Source: BOG-994 sp049514215
Lineage (GTDB): Bacteria; Pseudomonadota; Gammaproteobacteria; Burkholderiales; Burkholderiaceae_D
Length of the DNA stretch: 64,000 nucleotides
Direction of reading: 5' to 3'
Assembly: GCA_049514215.1 (NCBI GenBank)
Contig: JBEKVI010000023.1
Location: forward strand, 24,108-88,107
Shown here: one piece after another, positions 52,641 to 61,593 of the stretch
Layout: every line of letters starts with the position of its first letter
Position numbering within the stretch: position 1 is the stretch's first letter
Translations under genes and position numbers: made by a program
Notes under the pieces: generated by a model
What the model was told of the DNA's origin: nothing
Database searches by the model: none
The model's input: the letters and a program-made list of their open reading frames with translations, nothing else

Positions 52641-53947
52641 GCGCCCGCCTTCGGTTTGAGACTGGCGCCAAATCCCGACTGGCCCTGCGCGTTGTCACCC
52701 TCGAAACGCAGGTCGTACCCATCGGCAGCCGCGCGCTTGACCATGGCATCGCGCGCCGGTTGCGCAACCAAGGTGCCGGGTGCGAAGCGCACCTTGAGCA
52801 CGCGCGCGTCATAGTTCAACTGCCGCAGCGAATTGGCCGGCAAAGTCGAAAACAGGCGCGCGAGTTCGGGGACCATCGCCGAAAAGTCGCCTTGATCGGT
52901 GCGACCCGCTCCGGCACGCAGTCCCGCCAATTCGCGGTTCATCTGGAGCATGGGGTCCAGTACCACCTTCGTGTCGGGAAAGGCGCTCCGAAACATCGCC
53001 TCTTCGTCGGCGCGCAACGAACGCGCCTCCGAGCGCAGACCCGCCCACTGCCACTGGAGCGCCAGAAGTTGCACGGCAAACAGCGCCGCCACGAGCACGA
53101 GCACGCGTCCCCACCGGTGAAGCGCCGCGCGTCCGACGACCCTCTCGGCGAACTCGTGCTGCAGAAGTGAAACCGGGGCATTCACGCCCAAATCGGGTCC
53201 TCCCTGGGCAATCCAAGCCCGTAAGGGCGTGCCGTGATGGACCCGGACGTCGTCGGTGATGACCGCGGTGACCGGCCGCCAGCGGCCCTCAAGCGCCTTG
53301 GGAACATACAGATCCAGGGAGTGCGGTCGCGAAAGAAGGTCCGTTTGGGCAAGGATGAGTTCGAGCACGACGCCCGCCGCGGCGGGATCGGTCGGCAAGG
53401 GCTGCGCATCCTGGACGCCCGTGCGCACCCAGACGTTGCGGACCACGCCCTCTTCGAAGCTGACCACAAGCGACCACGCCCCTTCGAGTAACGGTACACA
53501 AAGCGACTCCGGAAGGACCGCGGTCACGCGCTGGCCTGAAGCCGTCAAACGCTCGAGCTGTCGCCGCATCCACGCCCGGTTCACGGCGGCGATCGTGTTG
53601 GCGTCTTCGCGCTTGGCGCCCACGGCGATGTGCAGTCCCGCAGCATCCCCCAAGACCGCATCTTCGAGAAGATTGGGCAGCGCCTCACGCAAGCGGCCCG
53701 CAGGAACCGGCGGCACCCTTGCCGAGGTCAAGAGGACATCGTCGGGCGCCAGAAGGAGGACAGCGGGCATCTGCGTCGGGATGCGATCCAGGGTCGCCCT
53801 GCCACGCTTGGTGGAGACATCCTTTTTGAATGCGAGAAAGCCGAATTGATCCGCCTCCGGCGTTCCGTCACTGCGCCGCGAAGGCGCCCGCAGCAGCAAC
53901 CCCGCCGTGGGCCAGCCCGGAAACGAGCGTATGCGCGCGGTACTCAT
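52637..53947 (-). CDS. gspL: Type II secretion protein GspL
   Basis: A 436-residue bitopic protein with an actin-like cytoplasmic domain (about 40-250), a membrane segment (about 278-300) and a periplasmic ferredoxin-like domain (about 340-430). Anchors GspE to the membrane. The RLREALPNLLEDAVLGD segment is typical. Four-base overlaps on both sides. Confidence 0.9.
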   Translation of the reverse strand: MSTARIRSFPGWPTAGLLLRAPSRRSDGTPEADQFGFLAFKKDVSTKRGRATLDRIPTQMPAVLLLAPDDVLLTSARVPPVPAGRLREALPNLLEDAVLGDAAGLHIAVGAKREDANTIAAVNRAWMRRQLERLTASGQRVTAVLPESLCVPLLEGAWSLVVSFEEGVVRNVWVRTGVQDAQPLPTDPAAAGVVLELILAQTDLLSRPHSLDLYVPKALEGRWRPVTAVITDDVRVHHGTPLRAWIAQGGPDLGVNAPVSLLQHEFAERVVGRAALHRWGRVLVLVAALFAVQLLALQWQWAGLRSEARSLRADEEAMFRSAFPDTKVVLDPMLQMNRELAGLRAGAGRTDQGDFSAMVPELARLFSTLPANSLRQLNYDARVLKVRFAPGTLVAQPARDAMVKRAAADGYDLRFEGDNAQGQSGFGASLKPKAGA

Positions 53948-54465
53948 ATGCCACTTCCCAACAGGAACACGCGAGAGGCGGTGTCGCCGTTACGAAGCGT
54001 AAGACTCATGCGAATGCCGGTGGCAGGAATGCGTCCGTCTGCGGTGCCGTTGGTACTTGCGGATCCATCGGTCCATCCAAAGCGATCCTGCCAGACCTGG
54101 ACTGCAACCGACGCCAGATCACCCTCAAAGCGAACTCCCCCCGATTCGACACCGGGGACCTGACGGGTCAAGACCCCCTCATCGAAGTGATAAGCCACGA
54201 TCGCGGTGCCATCGGTAAGCTGGAGTTCGTTCGTCAAAACGCGCGCGTCCCGTGCCAAAAGGGCATCCTGCTCGAGCCGCTGAAAAACGCGCTGCAATTC
54301 ATCGAGTCGCTCCTCCGCATGCGCAAGCGCATCGTGTGTCCGCAAGATCTCATCTAATCCCCGCCAGGAGAGAACGGCCACCACAGCCAACAGTCCGATG
54401 GCAACCAAAAGCTCGAGGAGCGTAAAGCCCTTCGTTGGCACACGCCGCCGCGGGGAGATCCTCAC
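53944..54465 (-). CDS. gspJ: Type II secretion minor pseudopilin GspJ
   Basis: A 173-residue type IV pilin-like protein. Prepilin leader MRISPRRRVPTKG then FTLLELLVAIGLLAVVAVL, with Glu5 of the mature chain present. The RVFQRLEQDALLARDARVL segment is typical of GspJ. In the IJ(H) pseudopilin group, overlapping gspI and gspL. Confidence 0.9.
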   Translation of the reverse strand: MRISPRRRVPTKGFTLLELLVAIGLLAVVAVLSWRGLDEILRTHDALAHAEERLDELQRVFQRLEQDALLARDARVLTNELQLTDGTAIVAYHFDEGVLTRQVPGVESGGVRFEGDLASVAVQVWQDRFGWTDGSASTNGTADGRIPATGIRMSLTLRNGDTASRVFLLGSGI

Positions 54466-54830
54466 GGCAATTTCGACATGAAAGCGGTACGCTTGGCCAG
54501 AACATGCTCGCGTTCGACCTCGCCAAAGACCCGCACGTCGATCCTCAGGATCGCGATGTTAGGCGTCGTGCGCACTTCCCTCTCACAGACGAGCTTCAGT
54601 GCCAATTCCGGGCACTCAAAAACATTCTTTCCCAAGGGCGGTACGACCTTGGCCAGCCGCGTTTCGGCGAGAGCGTTTTCGGCGCTCCATCCGGCCAATG
54701 CGGTGTGCTCGAGCTGATCCTGCCCGGTGGCAAGCACCCCTGCCGCCCGAAGCGAGGTCGCCAGCACCAGCGAGACGATGATCAAGGCCACCAGCACCTC
54801 GACCAGCGTAAATCCGCCGCCGCTTCTCAC
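54462..54830 (-). CDS. gspI: Type II secretion minor pseudopilin GspI
   Basis: A 122-residue minor pseudopilin with a six-residue leader (MRSGGG) before FTLVEVLVALIIVSL. The WSAENALAETRL segment and short length match GspI. Overlaps gspH and gspJ by four bases each. Confidence 0.9.
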   Translation of the reverse strand: MRSGGGFTLVEVLVALIIVSLVLATSLRAAGVLATGQDQLEHTALAGWSAENALAETRLAKVVPPLGKNVFECPELALKLVCEREVRTTPNIAILRIDVRVFGEVEREHVLAKRTAFMSKLP

Positions 54831-55360
54831 TTCGGTTCCTCCGGGAAACTCAGGGTGAAGTGGCCGCTACCGTCGCCCGAAAGAACCATACGGACCTGCT
54901 CGGCCTGAAATGATAGAACAAAGGGCGTCTGTAGTCCGTCGCGCGGAAACACGAGCGCTGCGACCGGAGTGCTTGCAGGTCCGAACACCGTGCGCGTCTC
55001 AAAGGCGACGTCGGTCGGGCCCGCCTCCCAGGTTCTGGGCCTGAAATGCGGATCATCATCCAGGAGCGTCCATCCACCGGGTTCGAGAATCTTGAAGCGA
55101 TAGCCCTCCCGGTCGGCCTCCCATGCGAGGGGCCGCGAGCGGATTTGCGCCTCGTCGGATGCAAGAGCAAATAACTCCTCGAGGCGCTCGGCATCTCGCT
55201 TCAGCGGCGCCCTGGGGTCTGGCTTGGCGCTTAACGAGGCGACTGCGAGCAGAATGCCGATAACCACGACCACCGCCAATAGCTCAATGAGGGTGTAGCC
55301 GCCGCAGGGACGCACGAGGTGGCGCGTTTCAGGTTGGTATCGCATGGGGTGCTTCGTCAT
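54827..55360 (-). CDS. gspH: Type II secretion minor pseudopilin GspH
   Basis: A 177-residue pseudopilin with a long leader ending PCGG before YTLIELLAVVVVIGILLAV. The DAERLEELFALASDEAQIRSR helix is GspH-like; it lacks the calcium-binding C-terminus and the short conserved body of GspG. First gene of the minus-strand operon. The ATG at 55360 has GGAG directly against it; an alternative ATG lies at 55345. Confidence 0.85.
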   Translation of the reverse strand: MTKHPMRYQPETRHLVRPCGGYTLIELLAVVVVIGILLAVASLSAKPDPRAPLKRDAERLEELFALASDEAQIRSRPLAWEADREGYRFKILEPGGWTLLDDDPHFRPRTWEAGPTDVAFETRTVFGPASTPVAALVFPRDGLQTPFVLSFQAEQVRMVLSGDGSGHFTLSFPEEPK

Positions 55361-56418
55361 CTCCGCAAGGCAAAACGCACTTCATCAAGGTGCGCTGGCC
55401 GTTTGCAATTTCTCAGTTCAGCGCGTGTGCAAGACCGTAGCGCGCTGAACTCGGCCGGTCTCCCCAGGTCAAGTCACTGGCCGTATCGAATCGCCGGAAG
55501 GAACCTATAGAGTACACAAAGATGGGCCGATAACCTATTGATCTCGCGCACGATTCGAAAATGATGCTGGCCAATTGTTGCGGCTCATCGGGCGTATTGC
55601 GTTTGGAGATCATCCATCCTGGAACGAAAAGGTCTGCGAGTCTCGATATCTTCTGGCGTAAGGAGAAGCCGCATCGTGCCCAGACCAATGTTTGGGCTGA
55701 ATCACGCACTTGGCCCGAGGACGGTCTAGGTGATCGGACTAGATTCCTGGACGCATCCTCGTTTTGGCGCCCGCGGCTTGCGCGCGTGCCGAGCCAGTCA
55801 GATTCTTTATGAGGAATGGCCGCTCGCGTTCTTGCCGAGAAGAACTACTTAGAAGGCAAGCGCGAAAGGTCCGGGGGTGGACCTGCGCGACGCTGCAAGG
55901 ACCGGCTTCGAGCATTCATTAAGCGGTCGGTTGGCGAGAATCGCCAAGGAGGCTCCTACCCTCTTGAACACCAGCTGCGAAGGGCATAGCGGCAACCCCG
56001 GCTCATTGTGATCAATCCCCACTTTGTCGACGCTCTTTCGAACCGGGTGAACAGCCAGCGCGATGGGCACACCGATGAGAGGCTCGACCAAGGAAATGAG
56101 GTCGGCAGCCGATCCGATTCAGTCACAGACATGCCCTCGCGAGTGCATGGTTTCATCCTTCGCACGGCGGCCCAAGGCACGATCGGGATCGCAATTGCTC
56201 AGTGACAGGGTATGATCTGCCGTCGCGGGAAAAATGCAGGCAGCAGGTGTCACACCGTTCCGCTCGCTTCGTATCAAATCCCCGCACGCCTGCGCCTTCG
56301 TACGAATTGGTGCAATGCGCGGGTGGCCTCGGCGGCCCGGCCCGGGTTGGGACTTTGAGACGCCTGGGTTAGTTGATAACATCTTGTGGTGGCATCTCTT
56401 TCGGTTTGGCCCTTATTT
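55361..56418. other. Gene-poor gap between the two halves of the type II secretion cluster
   Basis: About 1.06 kb between divergent gspH and gspC. Only short ORFs without family likeness occur on either strand. No pseudopilin motif (GFTLIE-type) is found, so gspG is not hidden here. Base composition is a little less G+C-rich. Probably carries both promoters and perhaps the debris of a lost gene. Confidence 0.55.
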
Positions 56419-56907
56419 ATGAGTTCTGCCCGTCGGTCGCGCAGGGCATTTGACTGGCCGCGCTTTTGCTTCGAGATCATTCTCGTTGCGCTCCTGTGCG
56501 CCCTATTGGCATTCTGGGCGACACGGCTGTTTACCGGGGAAAGCGTGAATCCGCCCGCGAGCGCTGCGGCAGTCGTCGTGGCCCAAACCGACGAGGAGAA
56601 GCAGCGCGAACTGCTCGCGAGCGCTCCCTTGTTTGGCGCGCGCGCCCAAGGCGCTGTGAGCAATAATATTCAGCCCATCGGCATTCTCGCGCAGCCTTCG
56701 GGTACGGGCAGCGCAATTATCAGCGTCGATGGCCAGCCTCCCAAGGCCTATCAGGTGGGCGATGACGTTGGCGGACGAACCCTGACGGCGCTACGGGAAC
56801 ACGAGGTCGTCCTCGAGTACCGTGGCCAGCGGACTACCTATCGCCTGCCCGAATCGCGCGCTGCCCTTGCTCCCGGACTGGGAATCTCTCCGGTGGCGGC
56901 GCAGTAG
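56419..56907 (+). CDS. gspC: Type II secretion protein GspC (short form without PDZ)
   Basis: A 162-residue bitopic inner membrane protein: cytoplasmic start, membrane segment (about 17-38) and a homology region (about 70-150, with APLFGARAQG, IQPIGILA and YQVGDDVGG). This HR domain contacts the secretin N0 domain. The C-terminal PDZ or coiled-coil domain of classical GspC (about 270 residues) is absent. Start ATG at 56419; upstream GTG at 56386 is less likely. Confidence 0.85.
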   Translation: MSSARRSRRAFDWPRFCFEIILVALLCALLAFWATRLFTGESVNPPASAAAVVVAQTDEEKQRELLASAPLFGARAQGAVSNNIQPIGILAQPSGTGSAIISVDGQPPKAYQVGDDVGGRTLTALREHEVVLEYRGQRTTYRLPESRAALAPGLGISPVAAQ

Positions 56908-56912
56908 GCAAA

Positions 56913-57827
56913 GTGGCATCTCCTCTTCGACCCGGAACCTCGTTCAAAAACCAGCGCGGCGTAGCGATCGTCACCGCGCTGGTCGTCATCGCCGCTGCGA
57001 CGGTGCTGGTATCGGGAATGCTGTGGCGCCAGTCGATCATGGAACGCAAGGTGGAAAACCGCGCCGCGATGGGTCAAGCGCGCTGGCTTGCGCGTTCTGC
57101 GCTCGACTGGGCACGCCTGGTCCTCTTGCAGGATGCGCTCACGTCATCGATCGACCACTATGGCGAGGCCTGGGCGATTCCGCTTGAGGAGACGCGCGTG
57201 AGCGATCCCGAGGATCATACCGGGCCCGAAGCGACGGCATTCGTGAGCGGCCGCATCCTCGACGCGCAGGCGCGCTTTAATCTCACCGACCTCTCGGCGG
57301 GGGGCAAAGTCAACGAACAGGAATTGGCCGCTTTTGAGCGGCTCATGGCGCTCGTCGGCGGTAGCGACGATGCCGCCCGCGTCATCGCCGAGCGCATGTC
57401 GAGCCCGCCTCGGCCACAAAACTTCACGCTGCTATCCAGGGAGCTCACCGCCGCACACCTCGTAAATCAGGGCTTGCTCGATGCGCTTGCGCCCTATGTG
57501 ATCGTGCTTCCCAAGGTGACGCCTGTAAACCTCAACACCGCCTCGGCCGAAGTGCTCGTCACGTGCTTTAAAGATCTCTCGCTTGATCAGGCGCGTTCCT
57601 TGGTGTCGGCGCGCCAGAAAGCCTATTTCAACCAGGTGTCCGATGCCACGGCGAGCCTCACGGGCGCGGGCAGCAATGGCGCACCTGCGGCCAACGTGGC
57701 CGTGGCCACGGAGTACTTCGAGGCGCATGGACATGTCCGATATGGACGCGTCGACTTGGACGTAGCCGCTCTCATCCACCGCGATCCGGGAGGCGCGACC
57801 AAGGTCATCGAGTGGGAAGAATCCTGA
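56913..57827 (+). CDS. gspK: Type II secretion minor pseudopilin GspK
   Basis: A 304-residue large minor pseudopilin that caps the pseudopilus. Leader before GVAIVTALVVIAAATVLVSG; the globular domain includes RILDAQARFNLTDL (about 110-123) and VNLNTASAEVLVT (about 205-217), both typical. GTG start, five bases after the gspC stop. The mature residue 5 position is Val, as usual for GspK lacking Glu5. Confidence 0.9.
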   Translation: MASPLRPGTSFKNQRGVAIVTALVVIAAATVLVSGMLWRQSIMERKVENRAAMGQARWLARSALDWARLVLLQDALTSSIDHYGEAWAIPLEETRVSDPEDHTGPEATAFVSGRILDAQARFNLTDLSAGGKVNEQELAAFERLMALVGGSDDAARVIAERMSSPPRPQNFTLLSRELTAAHLVNQGLLDALAPYVIVLPKVTPVNLNTASAEVLVTCFKDLSLDQARSLVSARQKAYFNQVSDATASLTGAGSNGAPAANVAVATEYFEAHGHVRYGRVDLDVAALIHRDPGGATKVIEWEES

Positions 57828-57832
57828 ACAAG

Positions 57833-58897
57833 ATGAAACGCCGATCTTCGCCGAGATCATTGTGCGCGGGCACATCTGCGATGCGCAAGGCGCTTGCTAG
57901 CTTGGGACTGGCTGCTTTGGGAATGAGCTTCACCGCAACCCACGCCGAAGAGCTCATGCTCATCAATTGGCGCAATTTGAGTGTCATCGATGCGGCGCGG
58001 CTCACCAGTCAGGCAACGGGCCGCACCATCCGTGTCCCGCCCGAGATCAATGCGTCGATCAGCATGGCGTCGGCCGATCCGATCACCGCGGACCAGGTGT
58101 TCGCGCTGTTCCAGAACGCGTTGCGCGAGCGCGGGCTTACCGTAGCCGACACGGGAGGCGGAGCCTTTCTCGTGAAACCGGACAATGGAATGGCGTCCAA
58201 GGGTGGGCGCCCCAGCGCTGCAACAGCCGTCGCCCCTGTGGCCACACCCTCTTCCGGTTCGCCGGGCGCAGCGCCGACGAGCCTAGCATCTGCGCCATTT
58301 CCCGCCCCAGCCCCGACAGCTGCCGCGCCCGCGCCGGGCCCCGCTTCAGCACCCTTGGCCAGCAGCACACAGCAGACTCCGACTTCCGTTTCGAGTCCCG
58401 CGCCGACTCCGGCTGCTGCGGCTCCGACTCCGGCTGCTGCGGCTCCGACTCCGGCTGCTGCGGCTCCGACTCCGGCTGCTGCGGCTCCGAGTCCGGCTGC
58501 TGCGGCCCCAGCGGTCGCCCTGGCAAATCCACCCGCCGCTGCCCCTGCGCCCGTAGCCCCTGCGCCCGTAGCCCCTGCGCCCGTGGTGCCGGCCCCCGCT
58601 CCTGTGTCCGCACCCCCGCCGGCGCCGTTGGTCAAGGCCAATGAACCGGCTGCAACGGTGCGCCGGCGCACAGAAGTGCTCGCCATTTTTCCGGCGGCCA
58701 ATCGCGCCAAGGCGATTGTCGACAAGCTCAAACAAAACGGGGGCGATGCGAGCGTGGTTCCCGGTCCGGACCCGTCGGATCCCACCTTTAACGTCGTGTT
58801 GAGTTTTCCAGACACCCCGGATGGCTACCGCGCGGCGACCAAGGTCATCGAGAACGCCGACCTGGGTGGCCTTGTCACGCTTCCCACTGCGCGCTAG
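57833..58897 (+). CDS. Exported protein with secretin N0-like domain and Ala/Pro-rich linker
   Basis: A 354-residue protein following gspK directly. An N-terminal signal (MRKALASLGLAALG to THA; an alternative start is at 57881) precedes a domain (about 45-125) resembling the N0/STN fold of secretins: LINWRNLSVIDAARLTSQATG, IRVPPEINASIS, DQVFALFQNALRERGL and FLVKP. A long Ala/Pro-rich linker (about 135-275) includes five perfect heptad-like APTPAAA repeats. The C-terminal part (about 280-354, VLAIFPAANRAKAIVDKLK...) has an alpha-beta pattern reminiscent of SPOR-like domains. It may bind GspC or the secretin in the periplasm. I know no named family. Confidence 0.75.
   Translation: MKRRSSPRSLCAGTSAMRKALASLGLAALGMSFTATHAEELMLINWRNLSVIDAARLTSQATGRTIRVPPEINASISMASADPITADQVFALFQNALRERGLTVADTGGGAFLVKPDNGMASKGGRPSAATAVAPVATPSSGSPGAAPTSLASAPFPAPAPTAAAPAPGPASAPLASSTQQTPTSVSSPAPTPAAAAPTPAAAAPTPAAAAPTPAAAAPSPAAAAPAVALANPPAAAPAPVAPAPVAPAPVVPAPAPVSAPPPAPLVKANEPAATVRRRTEVLAIFPAANRAKAIVDKLKQNGGDASVVPGPDPSDPTFNVVLSFPDTPDGYRAATKVIENADLGGLVTLPTAR
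58400..58504 (+). repeat. 21-bp minisatellite encoding APTPAAA, five copies
   Basis: Five head-to-tail 21-bp units (gctccgactccggctgctgcg; first and last copy each with one or two changes) lie in frame in the Ala/Pro-rich linker of the N0-domain protein. A 15-bp APVAP repeat follows near 58545-58590. Copy number could vary between strains. Confidence 0.9.
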
Positions 58898-58950
58898 AAC
58901 GTTCTACCGGAATTCGACCGGCTCAACGGAAGCCGTTGCCGCCGACATAC

Positions 58951-59322
58951 TCAGTCCGCGCTTGGGAACTGGGCGAAGGTGATGCAGTTGCCGTCCGGGT
59001 CGAGCACGGTGAATTCGAGCGAACCCCAGCGACGGGGACTGAGGTGGCCGTTCGGGTGCACGATGCCAAGTTCCGCCGAGTGCTCGTAGAGTGCGTGGAT
59101 ATCGGTCAGGACAACGCGACAGCCGCCGTTCTCCGCAAACGCCGGGTCCTCGGCCGCCCAAAAATGAATCATGCATCCGTCGCGCTCGGCGATGCCATAC
59201 ACACCGGGCTCCGCATGCACGCTACGGAAACCGAGGTTCTCCACCAGAAAATTGACACTACGCTCGATGTCCAAAGACGCGAGGAGAGGGATGGTCTTGA
59301 TGAGTTTCCCAGGTGCCGTCAT
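58951..59322 (-). CDS. VOC/glyoxalase-bleomycin resistance family protein
   Basis: A 123-residue vicinal-oxygen-chelate fold protein. Paired beta-alpha-beta-beta-beta units are visible: IPLLASLDIERSVNFLVENLGF (start), DGCMIHFWA and EFTVLDPDGNCITFAQ at the end. Like other bleomycin-resistance-type proteins it may bind a small molecule; no function is assigned. Start at 59322 has AGGGAG eight bases upstream. Convergent with the N0-domain gene. Confidence 0.87.
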   Translation of the reverse strand: MTAPGKLIKTIPLLASLDIERSVNFLVENLGFRSVHAEPGVYGIAERDGCMIHFWAAEDPAFAENGGCRVVLTDIHALYEHSAELGIVHPNGHLSPRRWGSLEFTVLDPDGNCITFAQFPSAD

Positions 59323-59396
59323 TACGTTCTCCCTCGCGCCGCCAGAGATCCTCAAGCGCGCGCGCCGCGCGGTCGGGCTCCGTGCGTGCTTGCCCG

Positions 59397-59669
59397 CTAA
59401 GGTGTCCTTCGGCCAACGAGATACTTCGCGCCGTTGGGACCATACTTCTCGGTGTGGACTCGGCCCGCATCAAGCTCGAATATGTCACCGACGGCATAGC
59501 GCCGCTTTTCCTCGCCGCAGGCGATTTCCATCTCACCGTCGGTCAGAATGGCACGGGCAAAAAAAGGATGCGAATGCGTGTCGATGAATGTATTTGGCGC
59601 GTACGACTTCTCCAGCACTTCAGTATAGCCACCTGCCTTAAGTTGCTCCTTGAACGTCTCGATATCCAT
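59397..59669 (-). CDS. Small single-domain cupin
   Basis: A 90-residue cupin with THSHPFFARAILTDGEMEI and DAGRVHTEKYG, the two cupin motifs with three His ligands. The start MDIETFKEQL at 59669 has GGAGGTG five bases upstream. Metal-binding regulator or isomerase, function unknown. Upstream of the VOC gene by 74 bases in the same direction, so possibly one transcript. Confidence 0.85.
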   Translation of the reverse strand: MDIETFKEQLKAGGYTEVLEKSYAPNTFIDTHSHPFFARAILTDGEMEIACGEEKRRYAVGDIFELDAGRVHTEKYGPNGAKYLVGRRTP

Positions 59670-59915
59670 TTCCACCTCCGCAGTCAGGATAGGCCGGAGG
59701 ACGTTAGCGCATTGAGCCCGTCCCCATGGATCTATTCTACGGAAGGACGATCTGAATGCACAGACGGGCCGCACAACCGCCAACTTCCGGGATGCCGCTT
59801 CATAACCTGCGATCTTTTGCCCTCGATGCGGTGCGGGCAAGTCCTCCGCCCGGGTCGCCTAACACCGCCTAGGGCGAAATTGAACAGACGGTCAGTTTTT
59901 GGAGCAGGTCCTCTC

Positions 59916-60386
59916 ATGACAAGGATGGTTGCGCTGTGGTGCCTTATCTCGTGCTGTGCTCTGACTGCCGCTCAGGCGGTCGAGCCGGCCGACCCGGTCG
60001 TCACCATCCGCCGGATCGATGCAATCCAGTGGCAACCCGATGGCGCAACGCTTGACCTCACCTTGCGCGTGGAAAACCCCAAGGGCGTGGCGCTGCCCCT
60101 GCAGGCGCTGCATTTCCGTTGCTTTTTCGCCGACACCGCCGTGGCCGACGGGAACGGTCTGGCACCGGTGACGATCCCATCGAATGGATCGGCCTTGGTG
60201 CCGGTGCGACTGGATGTCGACGCCGTGACATTAGCCGTGGTCAGCGCTGCGCTCTCGACGGGTCAAGCGTTGCGCTATCGTATTGAGGGCACGGCAGAAA
60301 TCGGCATCACCGGGATTCCCGTTCCCTTCGCTCACCAGGGCACGCTTGACCTCGCACGTCTGTCGAGTCGGCCCGCGGGTTCGTAG
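59916..60386 (+). CDS. Exported LEA type 2 / WHy domain protein
   Basis: A 156-residue periplasmic protein with a signal peptide (MTRMVALWCLISCCALTAAQA). The body is one LEA_2 beta domain, with ATLDLTLRVENPKGVALPLQALHF typical of the family's VxNPN segment, split here for readability: LRVENPKG then LPLQALHF. Related proteins protect against desiccation or denaturation. The ATG follows GGAGCAGG. Confidence 0.8.
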   Translation: MTRMVALWCLISCCALTAAQAVEPADPVVTIRRIDAIQWQPDGATLDLTLRVENPKGVALPLQALHFRCFFADTAVADGNGLAPVTIPSNGSALVPVRLDVDAVTLAVVSAALSTGQALRYRIEGTAEIGITGIPVPFAHQGTLDLARLSSRPAGS

Positions 60387-60516
60387 GCGGGTCTGGCATC
60401 CGCATCAAGCAAGTCTGCACGGCGACGGGGATTGCCAAACGGTCCGCATACCCCAATCTAGGGGGCTGTTGTCCGAACCCGCAGAAAAGTCGGCCGAGTT
60501 AAGCAATGGAGTAGTC

Positions 60517-61443
60517 ATGGAGCATTTGTCAGGTTGGATCGAAGTCTATGGACTGGCTTTTGTTTTCTTTAACGTGCTCGTCTCCCAGTCGGGCGTTCCT
60601 CTTCCGGCCGTACCCACACTCGTGATCGCTGGAGCACTCTTGGTGCCCGGCCAGCATGAATTTCAGACGGTTGCAGCCGTAGCCGGACTCGGCGCGCTGT
60701 GCGCCGACTTCGCCTGGTACTACGCGGGTGCGCGCTTCGGGCGTCGGGTGTTACGCGCCATGTGCAGGATCTCGATGGCGCCGGATAGTTGCGTGCGCCA
60801 AACCGAATCGATCTACACGCGCTTCGGCCCGGCATCGCTTCTTTTCGCCAAGTTCATTCCGGGATTTGCGGCCGTCGCGACCGCGATGTCCGGGACGCTT
60901 GCCACGCCGGTTGGCGTGTTTGTCATCTTCGATGCGCTGGGCGCGGTCCTTTGGGCTTCTGCCTGCCTTGGACTCGGGCTCCTTTTCAAGGAGGCGATCG
61001 CTTTGGTGCTCGTGCGTCTGGATGAATTGGGGCAGGTCGGGTTTCTACTCGTCCTGGCCGCGCTCGTTCTCTTTCTCGCGGCGAAATGGTGGCAGCGGCA
61101 CCGCTTTTATCAGGAATTGCGTATGGCGCGTATTACCGTTGCAGAATTGCAACAGTTGCTCGATGGCGGAACGCCCCCTGTCATCCTGGATGTGAGAAGC
61201 GCTGCGAGCCAAGCTGAGTCGGGGCGGATTCCAGGTTCGATCACGATCCGCGATTCCACGATCTCCGAGGACCTGGCGGCCCTTCCCACAGAGGGTGAAG
61301 TCGTGGTGTACTGCGCCTGTCCTAACGAGGCTTCCGCCGCACGCCTGGCCAAGCTTTTGATCCAGCGGGGTTATTCCCGCGTGCGTCCGCTTGCCGGCGG
61401 AATCGACGCATGGGTACAAGCGGGCTACAGCGTCGAGCACTGA
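60517..61443 (+). CDS. DedA-family membrane protein fused to a rhodanese domain
   Basis: A 308-residue protein. Residues about 10-205 form a DedA/SNARE-associated membrane domain (GVPLPAVPTLVIAGAL; FGPASLLFAKFIPGFA with the family F-x-R/K-x-x-P-G-like signature; several membrane segments). A rhodanese domain follows (about 210-305): VILDVRS, then VVVYCACPNEASA where the catalytic loop would be, with Cys about 267 and a second Cys two residues on. DedA proteins act as lipid or proton-linked transporters; the fusion suggests sulfur or redox coupling. ATG with GGAG five bases upstream. Confidence 0.88.
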   Translation: MEHLSGWIEVYGLAFVFFNVLVSQSGVPLPAVPTLVIAGALLVPGQHEFQTVAAVAGLGALCADFAWYYAGARFGRRVLRAMCRISMAPDSCVRQTESIYTRFGPASLLFAKFIPGFAAVATAMSGTLATPVGVFVIFDALGAVLWASACLGLGLLFKEAIALVLVRLDELGQVGFLLVLAALVLFLAAKWWQRHRFYQELRMARITVAELQQLLDGGTPPVILDVRSAASQAESGRIPGSITIRDSTISEDLAALPTEGEVVVYCACPNEASAARLAKLLIQRGYSRVRPLAGGIDAWVQAGYSVEH

Positions 61444-61593
61444 AGCCACGCAGGAAGGCCCGCCCTACTTCGGGCGGCATGCTGGGACGCCATCGGCTCG
61501 GTTACGAACTCGCATTCTCCGCCGGACTCCAACTTTGGGCGTCCGGACAGTTTTGTGCCGAAATGCTGTCCCGGTCGTCGGAGGAGTTGCCCT

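Noticed and set aside
58009..58815. Long antisense ORF rich in Gly/Ala opposite the N0-domain gene
   Set aside because: Arises from the GC-rich Ala/Pro repeat read on the other strand; no start site or family resemblance.
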